Below, piece by piece: positions 33,016 through 41,596 of a stretch of DNA of 64,000 nt (the first letter of the stretch is position 1; each line of letters begins with the position of its first letter). The translations under genes and the position numbers were made by a program. Source of the DNA: Chlorogloeopsis sp038404745. Lineage in GTDB: Bacteria; Cyanobacteriota; Cyanobacteriia; Cyanobacteriales; Nostocaceae. Location: the NCBI RefSeq assembly GCF_038404745.2, contig NZ_JAYKTT020000061.1, forward strand, positions 1-64,000. Reading direction: 5' to 3'. The notes under the pieces were generated by a model that worked only from the letters and a program-made list of their open reading frames with translations, was not told the DNA's origin and made no database searches.

Positions 33016-34245
33016 ATGTTACGACGCTTAAGCAAGATTATTACTGCTACTACTACATTTTTGCTGCTTTGCAATTCGGTGACACTGGCACAGACAGAGA
33101 AATCTCAATCACCAGATCAGTTTCCTCCATCACCACTAGAAATTAATACAGTCGATCCACTACTTCCACGTAATCCTGAAAACCAGCCGTTATCTGCCCA
33201 ACAACGGCAACAGTTAGAAGCAGCGCTGGATAAGTTGAATCAAGAAGCTACGGCGAAATTGCAAGCAGGTGATACACAAGGAGCTTTTAATACCTGGAAC
33301 CGAGAACTGCGGCTGCGTCGCTACTTGGGAGCGCTACAAGAAGTACAAGCACTAGGGCGAGTCGGCGCGATCGCTTATCAGAAAAATGATCGTCTAGAAG
33401 TGCAATATATTACTGAGCGAATACAAAAAATTCAAAAACAGGCACAATCTCAAAAACCGCCCGATTTAGATCTGCTACAAGCGCTAGGACAAGCTTATCA
33501 ACAAGTGCGATCGCCTCAAAATGCTGTGGATGTTTATAACCAAGCTTTGGCAATGTTCCGCCAGCAACAAAATGCAGCAAAAGAAGTAGAAACCCTCCAG
33601 ACAATAGGAAATTTACATCTAGATTGGTTTGATTATCCTAAAGCTGCGGCAAGTTATGAACAATTATTAAAACTTGCTGTCGCGAGTGGCGATAGTACAA
33701 GTCAAGTAACATACTTACAACAGCTGGCTTACATTTACGAGCAAGCAAAACAACCCCAGCAAGCGATCAAAATACGCAATCAATTAGTACAAATTTACCA
33801 AAATCAAAATAACCTTACCCAGTTACCAAATTTGAAGTTAGCGATCGGCTCAGATTATGAATCTTTAGCACGAGAAAATCCCAATCTGCTGCAAGAGGCT
33901 TTTGCCAACTATCAACAAGCTTATACAACCGCTTGGCAATTACAACAGTATGTACGTGCAGGAGAAGCTCTACAAAAGTTAATTGCGCTGTATCGTTCTC
34001 AGGGACAAATAGAAGAGGCATTACAAGCTAGCCAAATTTTGATACAGTCTCAACAACTAGCCTCAAACTTTTATGGTTTGATGAATGCTTACGATTTAAT
34101 GGGGCAAATTTATTTAGAGCGTAAGAATTACCCTCAAGCACTAACTGCTTTTCATAAAGGATTAGAGGTAGCTCAACAACTGAAATATGAGGAAAATCAC
34201 TTTTCTGAGCAAATTAAAAAAGTTTATGGACAAATGCCTCAGTAA
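33016..34245 (+). CDS. Secreted TPR-repeat protein
   Basis: 409 residues. An N-terminal signal peptide (LSKIITATTTFLLLCNSVTLAQ) is followed by a proline-rich linker, then at least six TPR-like helical repeats from about residue 70: QALGQAYQQVRSPQNAVDVY, QTIGNLHLDWFDYPKAAASY, QQLAYIYEQAKQPQQAIKI and LMGQIYLERKNYPQALTAF. Probably a periplasmic or thylakoid-lumen scaffold for protein interaction. No partner is next to it. A 12-bp palindrome lies 10 bp after the stop. Confidence 0.87.
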   Translation: MLRRLSKIITATTTFLLLCNSVTLAQTEKSQSPDQFPPSPLEINTVDPLLPRNPENQPLSAQQRQQLEAALDKLNQEATAKLQAGDTQGAFNTWNRELRLRRYLGALQEVQALGRVGAIAYQKNDRLEVQYITERIQKIQKQAQSQKPPDLDLLQALGQAYQQVRSPQNAVDVYNQALAMFRQQQNAAKEVETLQTIGNLHLDWFDYPKAAASYEQLLKLAVASGDSTSQVTYLQQLAYIYEQAKQPQQAIKIRNQLVQIYQNQNNLTQLPNLKLAIGSDYESLARENPNLLQEAFANYQQAYTTAWQLQQYVRAGEALQKLIALYRSQGQIEEALQASQILIQSQQLASNFYGLMNAYDLMGQIYLERKNYPQALTAFHKGLEVAQQLKYEENHFSEQIKKVYGQMPQ

Positions 34246-34254
34246 GTTGATAAC

Positions 34255-34280
34255 TCGGTATAGTAATTTTACTATACCGA
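34255..34280. terminator. Perfect 12-bp palindrome after the TPR gene
   Basis: TCGGTATAGTAA-TT-TTACTATACCGA, followed by AAAATT rather than T residues. Likely a transcription or mRNA end structure; a strict Rho-independent terminator is not certain. Confidence 0.55.
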
Positions 34281-35102
34281 AAAATTCTCCACTTTACCGA
34301 TGAAATACTTTTTTCTATTTGCTAGTTTCAAAATTTAATGAATTTGTCAAAAAATATTGATAAATTTATTTAAATTTGCCTTATTTTTTGTCTGTAATGT
34401 TGATAATAACAAATAAAATTTGAGTTTTATAGAAATAAAAGTTTTGTGTATCACTGAAAAAGGGTGTGAAAATTAATGAGTTGTGGTTTAATTAAATTAA
34501 ATTAGCAATTAATCCCTACAAGGATGCAGAAACAATACTGCATTCGATATTGAGTGTCAATTTTCTGGAAGTGGGCTAAGAGTATTTAGGGGAATTAAGC
34601 GTAATTGGACACTTGATATTTTTAATTGCACCTGTTCTCAAAACGCATGAGTAATGAACGATATAAAAGCTCTACAGAAATCAGTGGAGCTATAGCTGTC
34701 TTTAGGAATTTCGTAATTCCTTTGATTATTGATCTAGTGATAGTCTGAACGAAAAAAGTGCTAATGGAAAGTACATAAGTTCACATCTTGCACTTCACCC
34801 CTAAAATGCCTGGAAGATGCCCTTAGGGTACTGACTGAAAACTTTACTTATTCTACTTTAGTAGAATTTAGGTTTTAGCCCTTGAAATTGATTTCTTGGC
34901 AGAAAAGAGTGTGGATGCAAGAAATGATTAAGCTTACTCCACTTTTAATTTTGTTGGGGTATGGTGACATTTTCTACTAACTAAAAACTCTACGGGCGGG
35001 TTTGAAAGCAATTTCTATTCAGATGATGAGAATATCTATAATATTCCCGCCCCTGCTCCTAAAAAGCAACTACCAACAAAACCAAATTAGTCACAAGTAA
35101 CG
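34281..35102. other. Long AT-rich gene-free stretch
   Basis: About 820 bp. No start-to-stop frame of conviction. The last part (35000-35090) is open in one frame, ending GFESNFYSDDENIYNIPAPA then PKKQLPTKPN and TAG at 35088, which looks coding but has no start after a TGA near 34968; it may be a remnant. The pair GGGCGGG (about 34994) / CCCGCCC (about 35046) flanks it. Possible promoters for the SDR gene are not resolved. Confidence 0.4.
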
Positions 35103-35936
35103 ATGAAAAGTATAGCAGGTAAAACAGTGCTATTGACTGGTGCGTCCGGTGGTATCGGAGCATTTATTGCTCGTACGCTGGCAAAAGAAAAGGCAACAGT
35201 AATTGGTATTGCTCGTTCCCAAGAAAGGCTAGATCAAATACGTGCTGAGATCGAATTTGCAGGTGGTAAAGGTATAACTATTCCATTTGATATCAGTAAA
35301 GTAGAAGAATTACCATCTCTGGTGCAGCAGGTTAACGAAGTTGTAGGGCCAATCGATATTTTGATTAATAATGCTGCCATCGAAAAATATCGACCATTCC
35401 AAAACTACTCCTTTAAAGATATCCAGTCAATCTTAGTAACTAATTTAATGGCTGGGATGGAGTTAACCCGGTTGATCTTACCAAGTATGTTAGAGCGTAA
35501 TAGCGGTCATATCGTCAATATTGCCTCTGGATCTGGGAAAAAAGGAGCACCTTACAACAGTATATATTCTGCTAGTAAAGCAGGTTTAATTATGTGGACA
35601 GATGCAGTGCGGCAAGAATTAATAAATACTAGTGTAGGAATTACAGTAGTTTGTCCAGGATACACAAAAGCAGGGATGTTTCTGAAGTTTGGCTTACCAT
35701 CACCTAAATTAGCACGTGTTTCCGAACCAAAAGCTGTAGCGATCGCAGTTGTGGAAGCCATTAAGCAAAACAAAGCAGAAGTCATACTGGATGGAGTTCT
35801 GACAAGGCTTTTATTTTCTAACATCCAACTTTTTCCAGAATTTGGAGATGCAATTTACCGTTGGATTGGTTTAACTGACTTGAACCTAACTTGCGCAGAA
35901 AATCAAATGCGTGCCGAAAAGCGCTTGCCTAACTAG
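35103..35936 (+). CDS. Short-chain dehydrogenase/reductase, HetN-like
   Basis: 277 residues, classical SDR: cofactor loop LLTGASGGIGAFIA, NNAAI, catalytic Ser in IVNIASGSG, and YxxxK in YSASKAG. Much of the sequence follows HetN of Anabaena (KTVLLTGAS, MELTRLILPSMLER, SIYSASKAGLIMWTDAVRQE, AIYRWIGLTD, AENQMRAEKR). HetN is both a ketoreductase and the source of a pattern-inhibiting ERGSGR peptide. Here the corresponding segment is ERNSGH, so the peptide is not conserved. More likely a HetN paralogue with a lipid or polyketide reductase role. The true hetN would be expected downstream of hglC. Confidence 0.85.
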   Translation: MKSIAGKTVLLTGASGGIGAFIARTLAKEKATVIGIARSQERLDQIRAEIEFAGGKGITIPFDISKVEELPSLVQQVNEVVGPIDILINNAAIEKYRPFQNYSFKDIQSILVTNLMAGMELTRLILPSMLERNSGHIVNIASGSGKKGAPYNSIYSASKAGLIMWTDAVRQELINTSVGITVVCPGYTKAGMFLKFGLPSPKLARVSEPKAVAIAVVEAIKQNKAEVILDGVLTRLLFSNIQLFPEFGDAIYRWIGLTDLNLTCAENQMRAEKRLPN

Positions 35937-36508
35937 TGATATGCCCACAGGCTAGAAGCCTGAGGCTAAAGGAACAAAGCCCACCTGGTATTGTGAAGAC
36001 AGCCTTTGTTTGTCTAGCCCCACTTTTCCAGAGTGAGGGTATTTTGACTGGCACCGTTTGATTAAGAGAGCCTCTGGCTCTAGTTCTCGTTACCAGGTTC
36101 AACCTGGTAACGAGGATTTCGAGGCTTTGCCTCCAGGCTGTTGGGATTGTTGCAAGATGCAGATTATACTAATCTAGCAACTAAAACACAGATTTTTAAA
36201 TAAAAATTAATCATTTTTCCATCTAAAACTGCAAACTTTATTACTGAAAACTCCAACCTTTTGCTTTTTGATGAATTTACTCCCATTAATAGTTTGCACT
36301 TGACTAATACCATAAGCGGCTAATTAACCCAAATCCATGTAAGCAGCTAGACATATAACTACTCTACTTGCTTAGATGTATTTACACAGATGCAATTGAT
36401 ACTCTTCAGGGATTATTTTGTATTAATTTTATTCATCAAAATTCTCAAACTTATTTCTTATCTCCTTACACCTGGTGCATCACCATTAACTCAACAAATG
36501 GAGAAAAA
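35937..36508. other. Spacer with palindromic repeat copy 2
   Basis: 572 bp between the SDR and the GMC oxidoreductase. It contains repeat copy 2 with its 80-bp tail and a GAGCCTCTGGCTC companion. The second half is AT-rich and holds an open extension of the GMC frame up to 36368 with no ribosome site, which I treat as leader. Confidence 0.6.
36070..36160. repeat. Palindromic repeat copy 2 with companion and tail
   Basis: Perfect palindrome at 36086-36114: CTCGTTACCAGG / CCTGGTAACGAG around TTCAA. Preceded by GAGCCTCTGGCTC and followed by GAGGCTTTGCCTCCAGGC and CTGTTGGG, which match copy 1. Confidence 0.9.
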
Positions 36509-38050
36509 ATGATTGATAGTCATTATGATGTTATCATCATTGGTACAGGTGCAGGTGGTGGAACACTAGCATATAAATTAGCACCAAGTGGGAAAAAAAT
36601 TTTAGTTCTGGAGCGTGGTAATTTCCTACCAAGAGAAAAAGCCAATTGGGATTCTCACCAAATATTTAAAAAAGAATGCTACCGCACAGCAGAAGTTTGG
36701 TATGACAAACACGGGAAAACAATTCGCCCTCTAACACACTATTACGTCGGTGGTAACACAAAATTTTACGGTGGTGCGTTATTTAGGTTTCGCAAAAATG
36801 ATTTTAACAGAGTTATTCATAAAGAAGGCATTTCTCCTGAATGGCCATTAAAGTATCAGGATTTTGCCCCTTACTATGCCCAAGCAGAAAAACTTTACGA
36901 AGTACATAGTCAGCAAGGTTTAGATCCTACTGAGCCTCAGATTAATGAAGGCTATCCGTTTCCCCCAATTAGCCACGAACCATACATTCAAGAAATTAAT
37001 GATGCCTTAAAATACAAAAACTTACATCCATTCTATCTGCCGCTTGGTATTAAATTGAATGAAGCTAATCGGTTTTTAAGTTCTTGTATTCGTTGTGAGA
37101 CTTGCGATGGCTTCCCTTGTTTTCTGAATGCTAAATCTGATGCTGACATTAACTGTATTCGCCCAGCGGTAGCTTATAAAAATTTGACTTTAATCACTCA
37201 AGCAAAAGTTATACGCCTGCACACAAATACATCCGGGCGAGAAGTAACAGGAGTAGAAACAGAAATTGCAGGTAAGCAATATATCTTCTCTGGGAATATC
37301 GTTGTTCTTGCTTGTGGTGCAATCAACTCAGCCGTATTGTTGCTCAAATCCGCGAACGACAAATACCCAAATGGTTTAGCTAATAGTTCTAACTTAGTAG
37401 GGCGAAATTATATGGCTCATAAATTTGGGGTAGTCATAGCTTTATCAACAAAAGCTAACCCTACAGTTTTTCAAAAAACTATAGGTGTTAATGATTTTTA
37501 TTGGGGAGAGAAGGATTTTCCTTATCCAATGGGCAGCATACAATTACTCGGCAATATTAATCAAGATAGAGTAGCTGCTAATGCACCACCTTTTACGCCC
37601 AATATAATAGCTGAAAAAATAGCAAATCATTCTGTTTCTTGGTTATTGATTACTGAAGACTTGCCAGATCCAAATAATCGGGTGCGTGTTAAGGGTGAGA
37701 AAATTATTCTTGAATATACGAATAACAACGAACAGCCATTTAATCGTTTCATTCGGCGCTGGATTTCTGTTTTAAAATCAATAAAATTGAACTCTCAAAG
37801 AGGGCATTTTTCTGTGTTTATGCCTCAAAAAATGTCTTTAAAAGATGTTGGGCATCAGTGCGGTACTTGTCGTTTTGGTGAAAATCCAGAAACATCAGTA
37901 CTTGATATCAACTGCCGTACTCATGATGTGGATAATCTTTATGTTGTTGATGGTAGTTTTTTCCCGTCTAGTACTGCTTTAAATCCATCATTAACGATTA
38001 TGGCGAATGCTTTGCGAGTGGGAGAACATTTGTTAGAAAGGATGAGTTAG
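36509..38050 (+). CDS. GMC-family oxidoreductase (FAD)
   Basis: 513 residues from ATG 36509, which has ATGGAGAAAA just upstream. N-terminal FAD loop DVIIIGTGAGGGTLAYKLA, then GGNTKFYGGALFRFR, a cysteine-rich stretch CIRCETCDGFPCFLNAKSD (unusual for simple alcohol oxidases; may bind metal), VLACGAINSAVLLL, and the C-terminal VVDGSFFPSSTALNPSLTIM. Substrates of GMC enzymes are alcohols, sugars or sterols; the cyanobacterial group is uncharacterised. Context gives no hint. Confidence 0.9.
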   Translation: MIDSHYDVIIIGTGAGGGTLAYKLAPSGKKILVLERGNFLPREKANWDSHQIFKKECYRTAEVWYDKHGKTIRPLTHYYVGGNTKFYGGALFRFRKNDFNRVIHKEGISPEWPLKYQDFAPYYAQAEKLYEVHSQQGLDPTEPQINEGYPFPPISHEPYIQEINDALKYKNLHPFYLPLGIKLNEANRFLSSCIRCETCDGFPCFLNAKSDADINCIRPAVAYKNLTLITQAKVIRLHTNTSGREVTGVETEIAGKQYIFSGNIVVLACGAINSAVLLLKSANDKYPNGLANSSNLVGRNYMAHKFGVVIALSTKANPTVFQKTIGVNDFYWGEKDFPYPMGSIQLLGNINQDRVAANAPPFTPNIIAEKIANHSVSWLLITEDLPDPNNRVRVKGEKIILEYTNNNEQPFNRFIRRWISVLKSIKLNSQRGHFSVFMPQKMSLKDVGHQCGTCRFGENPETSVLDINCRTHDVDNLYVVDGSFFPSSTALNPSLTIMANALRVGEHLLERMS

Positions 38051-38120
38051 TAGTAGAGACGCTTCGGTTACTTGCGTCTGTACAATTAGTAGTTACTAGG
38101 GGAAGCCGCAGCCTATCACC

Positions 38121-38165
38121 CTTGTTACCAGGTTCAACCTGGTAACGAGAACTAGAGCCTCTGGC
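38121..38165. repeat. Palindromic repeat copy 3
   Basis: CTTGTTACCAGG / CCTGGTAACGAG around TTCAA (38121-38149), one arm change relative to copy 2, followed by AGAGCCTCTGGCTC. Confidence 0.88.
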
Positions 38166-38214
38166 TCGTGTCACTACTAGCGTGGCTTTGTTCTTTATTC
38201 ATAATTTATTTTGT

Positions 38215-38246
38215 AGAGACGCGAGAAATCGCGTCTCTTGGTTTTT
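38215..38246 (+). terminator. Terminator after the GMC gene
   Basis: Ten-base stem AGAGACGCGA / TCGCGTCTCT with loop GAAA, followed by TTGGTTTTT. The stem resembles a dispersed cyanobacterial hairpin repeat. Confidence 0.65.
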
Positions 38247-38353
38247 ACGGAGATAATAAACAGCTTGAGTTTTGTATACCTAGATTTGCTGAGGTAGTCA
38301 TAACTTGATTGCGGCTAGATTGGACGGATTATAAATATTAAATCATTATAATC

Positions 38354-41300
38354 ATGTCCAAGCTTCTGATTAGCCAATATCATGCAGAAGTAGAAAAAAT
38401 TATATATTACGGTGGTTCTAGAAAAGAAACTTCTATTCGTGTTGCTTTTCAGAATTTGCTCAATGAATATTGTAAACCTAGAGATTTTAGACTGATTCCT
38501 GAATTAGATTATAAAACGCCAAATGGTAAAGTTGTTTATCCGGATGGTACAGTCAAAGATGCATTACGTTTAGATTGGGGTTATTGGGAAAGTAAAGACC
38601 AATACGATAAACTAGACGAAGAAATTGAAAAGAAATTTCTCCAAGGCTACCCAGATAGTAATATTCTGTTTGAAGATTCACAAACAGCAGTTTTAATTCA
38701 AAGTGGACAAGAAACTAAACGCGTCTTGATGAAAGATACGGACGGTTTGGATGAAATCATCACCACTTTTATTAACTATATTCGCCCGGAAGTTAAAGAT
38801 TTTCGGCAGGCTATTGAGAATTTTAAAGAAGATTTGCCGATTATTTTAGAGGCATTGCGAGATTTAATCGACAATCAAGCTGAAACGAATGTTGAATTTC
38901 AAAAGACAAGAAATAAGTTTTGGGATATTTGTAAGGAATCAATAAATCCTGAAATCAGTTTGCTGGATATTCGGGAAATGATGATTCAGCATATTTTGAC
39001 AGAAGATATTTTTATCAATATATTTAGTGAGTCTCAGTTTCATAAGGAAAATAATGTAGCGCGAGAATTACAAAGAGTCATAGATACTTTCTTTACAGGC
39101 AGTATCAAAAGAAATACTCTCGGTACAATTGAGCGTTACTATGGAGTGATTAGAAGAACTGCTGCGAATATTTACAATCATCATGAAAAGCAGAAGTTTT
39201 TAAAGGTTATTTATGAGAATTTCTATAAAGCGTATAATCCTAAAGCTGCTGATAGGCTAGGAATTGTCTACACGCCTAACGAAATCGTGCGCTTCATGAT
39301 TGAAAGTGTAGATTATCTAACTCATAAGCATTTTGGTAAGCTGCTTGGCGATAAAGGGGTAGAGATTTTAGATCCAGCTACAGGAACAGGAACATTTGTT
39401 ACTGAATTAATTGAATATTTATCTAAGGATAGTTTGGCATATAAATATAAGCATGAAATCCATTGCAATGAAGTAGCGATTTTGCCTTATTACATTGCTA
39501 ATTTAAATATTGAATACACCTATAAGCAAAAGATGGGTGTGTATGAGGAGTTTGAGAATATTTGTTTTGTTGATACTTTAGAGCATACCTCGTTTGATGG
39601 CAAGCAATTAGATTTGTTTGCGATGTCGGTGGAGAATACAGAGAGGATTAGGCGGCAGAACGAGTGTGATATTTCTGTGATTATTGGTAATCCTCCTTAT
39701 AATGCCAAACAAGAGAATTTTAATCAAAATAATGCTAATCGTGCTTATCCAGCGATAGATAAGCTTATCAAAGAAACTTATATAAAATATAGTAAAGCTC
39801 AGAATAGGAATGTTGTTTATGATATGTATACACGTTTCTATCGCTGGGCTACCGATAGAGTTAAAGATGGCATTATATGTTTTATTACTAATTCTTCTCT
39901 TTTAGATGGTATAGCACTTGATGGATTCAGAAAATGTATTCAAGATGATTTTTCTTTTGCATATTTCATTGATTTAGGAGGTAATGTTAGAGCAATATCA
40001 GAAAAAAATGGAATATTTATTTCCGAGAAACATACAATTTTTGGAAAAAGTGCTATGACTGGTATTGTAATTTGTTTTCTTATTAAAGATAGCAAATCAC
40101 CAGGATGTAAGATTTTTTATTCTAATCCATTTCACCTTCATGAACTGAGAGAGAATAAGCTTAGTTATTTAAGAGAAAATACTTTTCAAAATTTTGTTTT
40201 TGAACACATCATACCAGATAAAAATTATAACTGGATTAATCAAGCTGATAATGACTTTGATACTCTGCTACCATTAGTTGATAAAGATGTGAAAGCTGGT
40301 AAAGCAGAGGAAGCGGTGTTTAAATTGTTCTCTTCAGGTATCAAAACTCAGAGAGATGAATGGGCTTATGATTTATCTAAACAAAATCTTGCTGACAAAA
40401 TGTCATTTTTTGTACAAATTTACCTAAATGAACTTTACAATCAGAATATAAATGATTTATCAATATCAATTAAATGGGATGAAGATTTAAGAAGTTATTT
40501 AAGGAGAGGAATTACAAAAAACTTTACTATAAGTAGTATTATAGAAAGTCTCTATAGACCTTTTTACAAAGAGTACTTGTACTTTGACAAGCACTTCAAT
40601 GGAAGAACCTATCAATGGTTTAATCTCTACAAAGAGGGTGAGCAAAACCTATATCTCTGTATACCTGGAATTGGTGCATCAAAATCTTTTCAGTGCTTAA
40701 TGACCAATCATATTACTTGTTTAGATTTTCTTGAAAAAACTCAATGCCTTCCTCTGTACCGCTACGATAAAGACGGAAACCGCATCGATAACATCACCGA
40801 TTGGGGATTAGCACAATTCCAAAACCATTACAAAGATTCCACAATCACTAAATTAGATATTTTTCACTACACCTACGCCGTCTTAAACAATCCCGCTTAT
40901 CGACAAAAATACGAACTCAATCTCAAACGAGAATTCCCCCGCTTACCCCTCTACGATGGCTTTCACCAATGGGCTAGCTGGGGTAAACAGTTGATGGATT
41001 TGCACATCAATTATGAAACTGTCGCACTCTATCCTTTAAAACGAATTGATTTGCCTTTTGATGAATCCAGTAGAATAACTCCCAAGGCAAAACTCAAAGC
41101 TGATAAAACTAAGGGGACGATAATTTTAGATGAATTGACTACCCTAGAAGGTGTCCCTAAAATTGCTTGGGAATATCACCTTGGCAACCGTTGCGCTTTA
41201 GAGTGGATTTTGGATCAATATAAGGAAAAAAAACCAAAAGATCCGACTATTGCTGAAAAATTCAATACTTACCGCTTTGCAGATTACAAAGAACAGGTAA

Positions 41301-41371
41301 TAGATTTACTGCAACGAGTCTGCACGGTGAGTGTAGAAACAATGCGGATTATTCAAGAGATGGATAATTAA
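38354..41371 (+). CDS. Type ISP-like DNA adenine methyltransferase / restriction-modification polypeptide
   Basis: 1005 residues. N-terminal region (about 1-130) with GGSRKETSIRVAFQNLL and the PD-x-Exk-like GTVKDALRLDWGYWESKD (about 62-80), which may be a nuclease core. A helical coupler follows. The methylase has motif I EILDPATGTGTFVTELIEYL (about 338) and motif IV IIGNPPYNAKQ (about 455). The C-terminal half matches the type ISP target-recognition region (PLYRYDKDGNRIDNITDWG, FHYTYAVLNNPAYRQKY, GWAYHLG-like AWEYHLGNR). The helicase of full type ISP enzymes (about 1500 residues) is missing, so this is a short single-chain R-M or methylase. No neighbour genes in the system. Confidence 0.87.
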   Translation: MSKLLISQYHAEVEKIIYYGGSRKETSIRVAFQNLLNEYCKPRDFRLIPELDYKTPNGKVVYPDGTVKDALRLDWGYWESKDQYDKLDEEIEKKFLQGYPDSNILFEDSQTAVLIQSGQETKRVLMKDTDGLDEIITTFINYIRPEVKDFRQAIENFKEDLPIILEALRDLIDNQAETNVEFQKTRNKFWDICKESINPEISLLDIREMMIQHILTEDIFINIFSESQFHKENNVARELQRVIDTFFTGSIKRNTLGTIERYYGVIRRTAANIYNHHEKQKFLKVIYENFYKAYNPKAADRLGIVYTPNEIVRFMIESVDYLTHKHFGKLLGDKGVEILDPATGTGTFVTELIEYLSKDSLAYKYKHEIHCNEVAILPYYIANLNIEYTYKQKMGVYEEFENICFVDTLEHTSFDGKQLDLFAMSVENTERIRRQNECDISVIIGNPPYNAKQENFNQNNANRAYPAIDKLIKETYIKYSKAQNRNVVYDMYTRFYRWATDRVKDGIICFITNSSLLDGIALDGFRKCIQDDFSFAYFIDLGGNVRAISEKNGIFISEKHTIFGKSAMTGIVICFLIKDSKSPGCKIFYSNPFHLHELRENKLSYLRENTFQNFVFEHIIPDKNYNWINQADNDFDTLLPLVDKDVKAGKAEEAVFKLFSSGIKTQRDEWAYDLSKQNLADKMSFFVQIYLNELYNQNINDLSISIKWDEDLRSYLRRGITKNFTISSIIESLYRPFYKEYLYFDKHFNGRTYQWFNLYKEGEQNLYLCIPGIGASKSFQCLMTNHITCLDFLEKTQCLPLYRYDKDGNRIDNITDWGLAQFQNHYKDSTITKLDIFHYTYAVLNNPAYRQKYELNLKREFPRLPLYDGFHQWASWGKQLMDLHINYETVALYPLKRIDLPFDESSRITPKAKLKADKTKGTIILDELTTLEGVPKIAWEYHLGNRCALEWILDQYKEKKPKDPTIAEKFNTYRFADYKEQVIDLLQRVCTVSVETMRIIQEMDN

Positions 41372-41392
41372 ATTTTGTGTTTTGGTAATGGC

Positions 41393-41419
41393 GGTGCGTT
41401 ACGCTGTCGCTAACGCACC
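41393..41419. repeat. Dispersed hairpin repeat
   Basis: GGTGCGTTA-CGCTGTCGC-TAACGCACC. Related degenerate copies lie at 51129-51214. Confidence 0.8.
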
Positions 41420-41542
41420 CTACTAGTCATTCTTGTATTAGCTTTTAATTTCGCTAAAAAATAAATTTCTTGGCTAAGAGCTTAAGTCAGATTTATCTGA
41501 CTAGAAAATTCTTTGAGTCCGTTTAAAGGGACTTGTGCTATT

Positions 41543-41566
41543 AGCCAGAGAATTGATTCTCTGGCT
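41543..41566. terminator. Palindrome between convergent genes
   Basis: AGCCAGAGAAT-TG-ATTCTCTGGCT, perfect 11-bp stem between the ISP methylase and the minus-strand glycosyltransferase. No strong T run; probably serves as a bidirectional transcript end. Confidence 0.55.
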
Positions 41567-41596
41567 TGTTAAGGGGTAGTGCAAGTTATCTATTAA

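Larger units (their letters stand above)
38051..38353. other. Spacer with palindromic repeat copy 3 and a terminator
   Basis: 303 bp. Contains repeat copy 3 (38121), the GAGCCTCTGGCTC companion and the hairpin at 38215. No gene seen. Confidence 0.65.

Noticed and set aside
36368..36508. Upstream extension of the GMC frame
   Set aside because: The extra 47 residues precede the FAD loop, lack a ribosome site and do not look like a signal peptide; ATG 36509 has ATGGAGAAAA.
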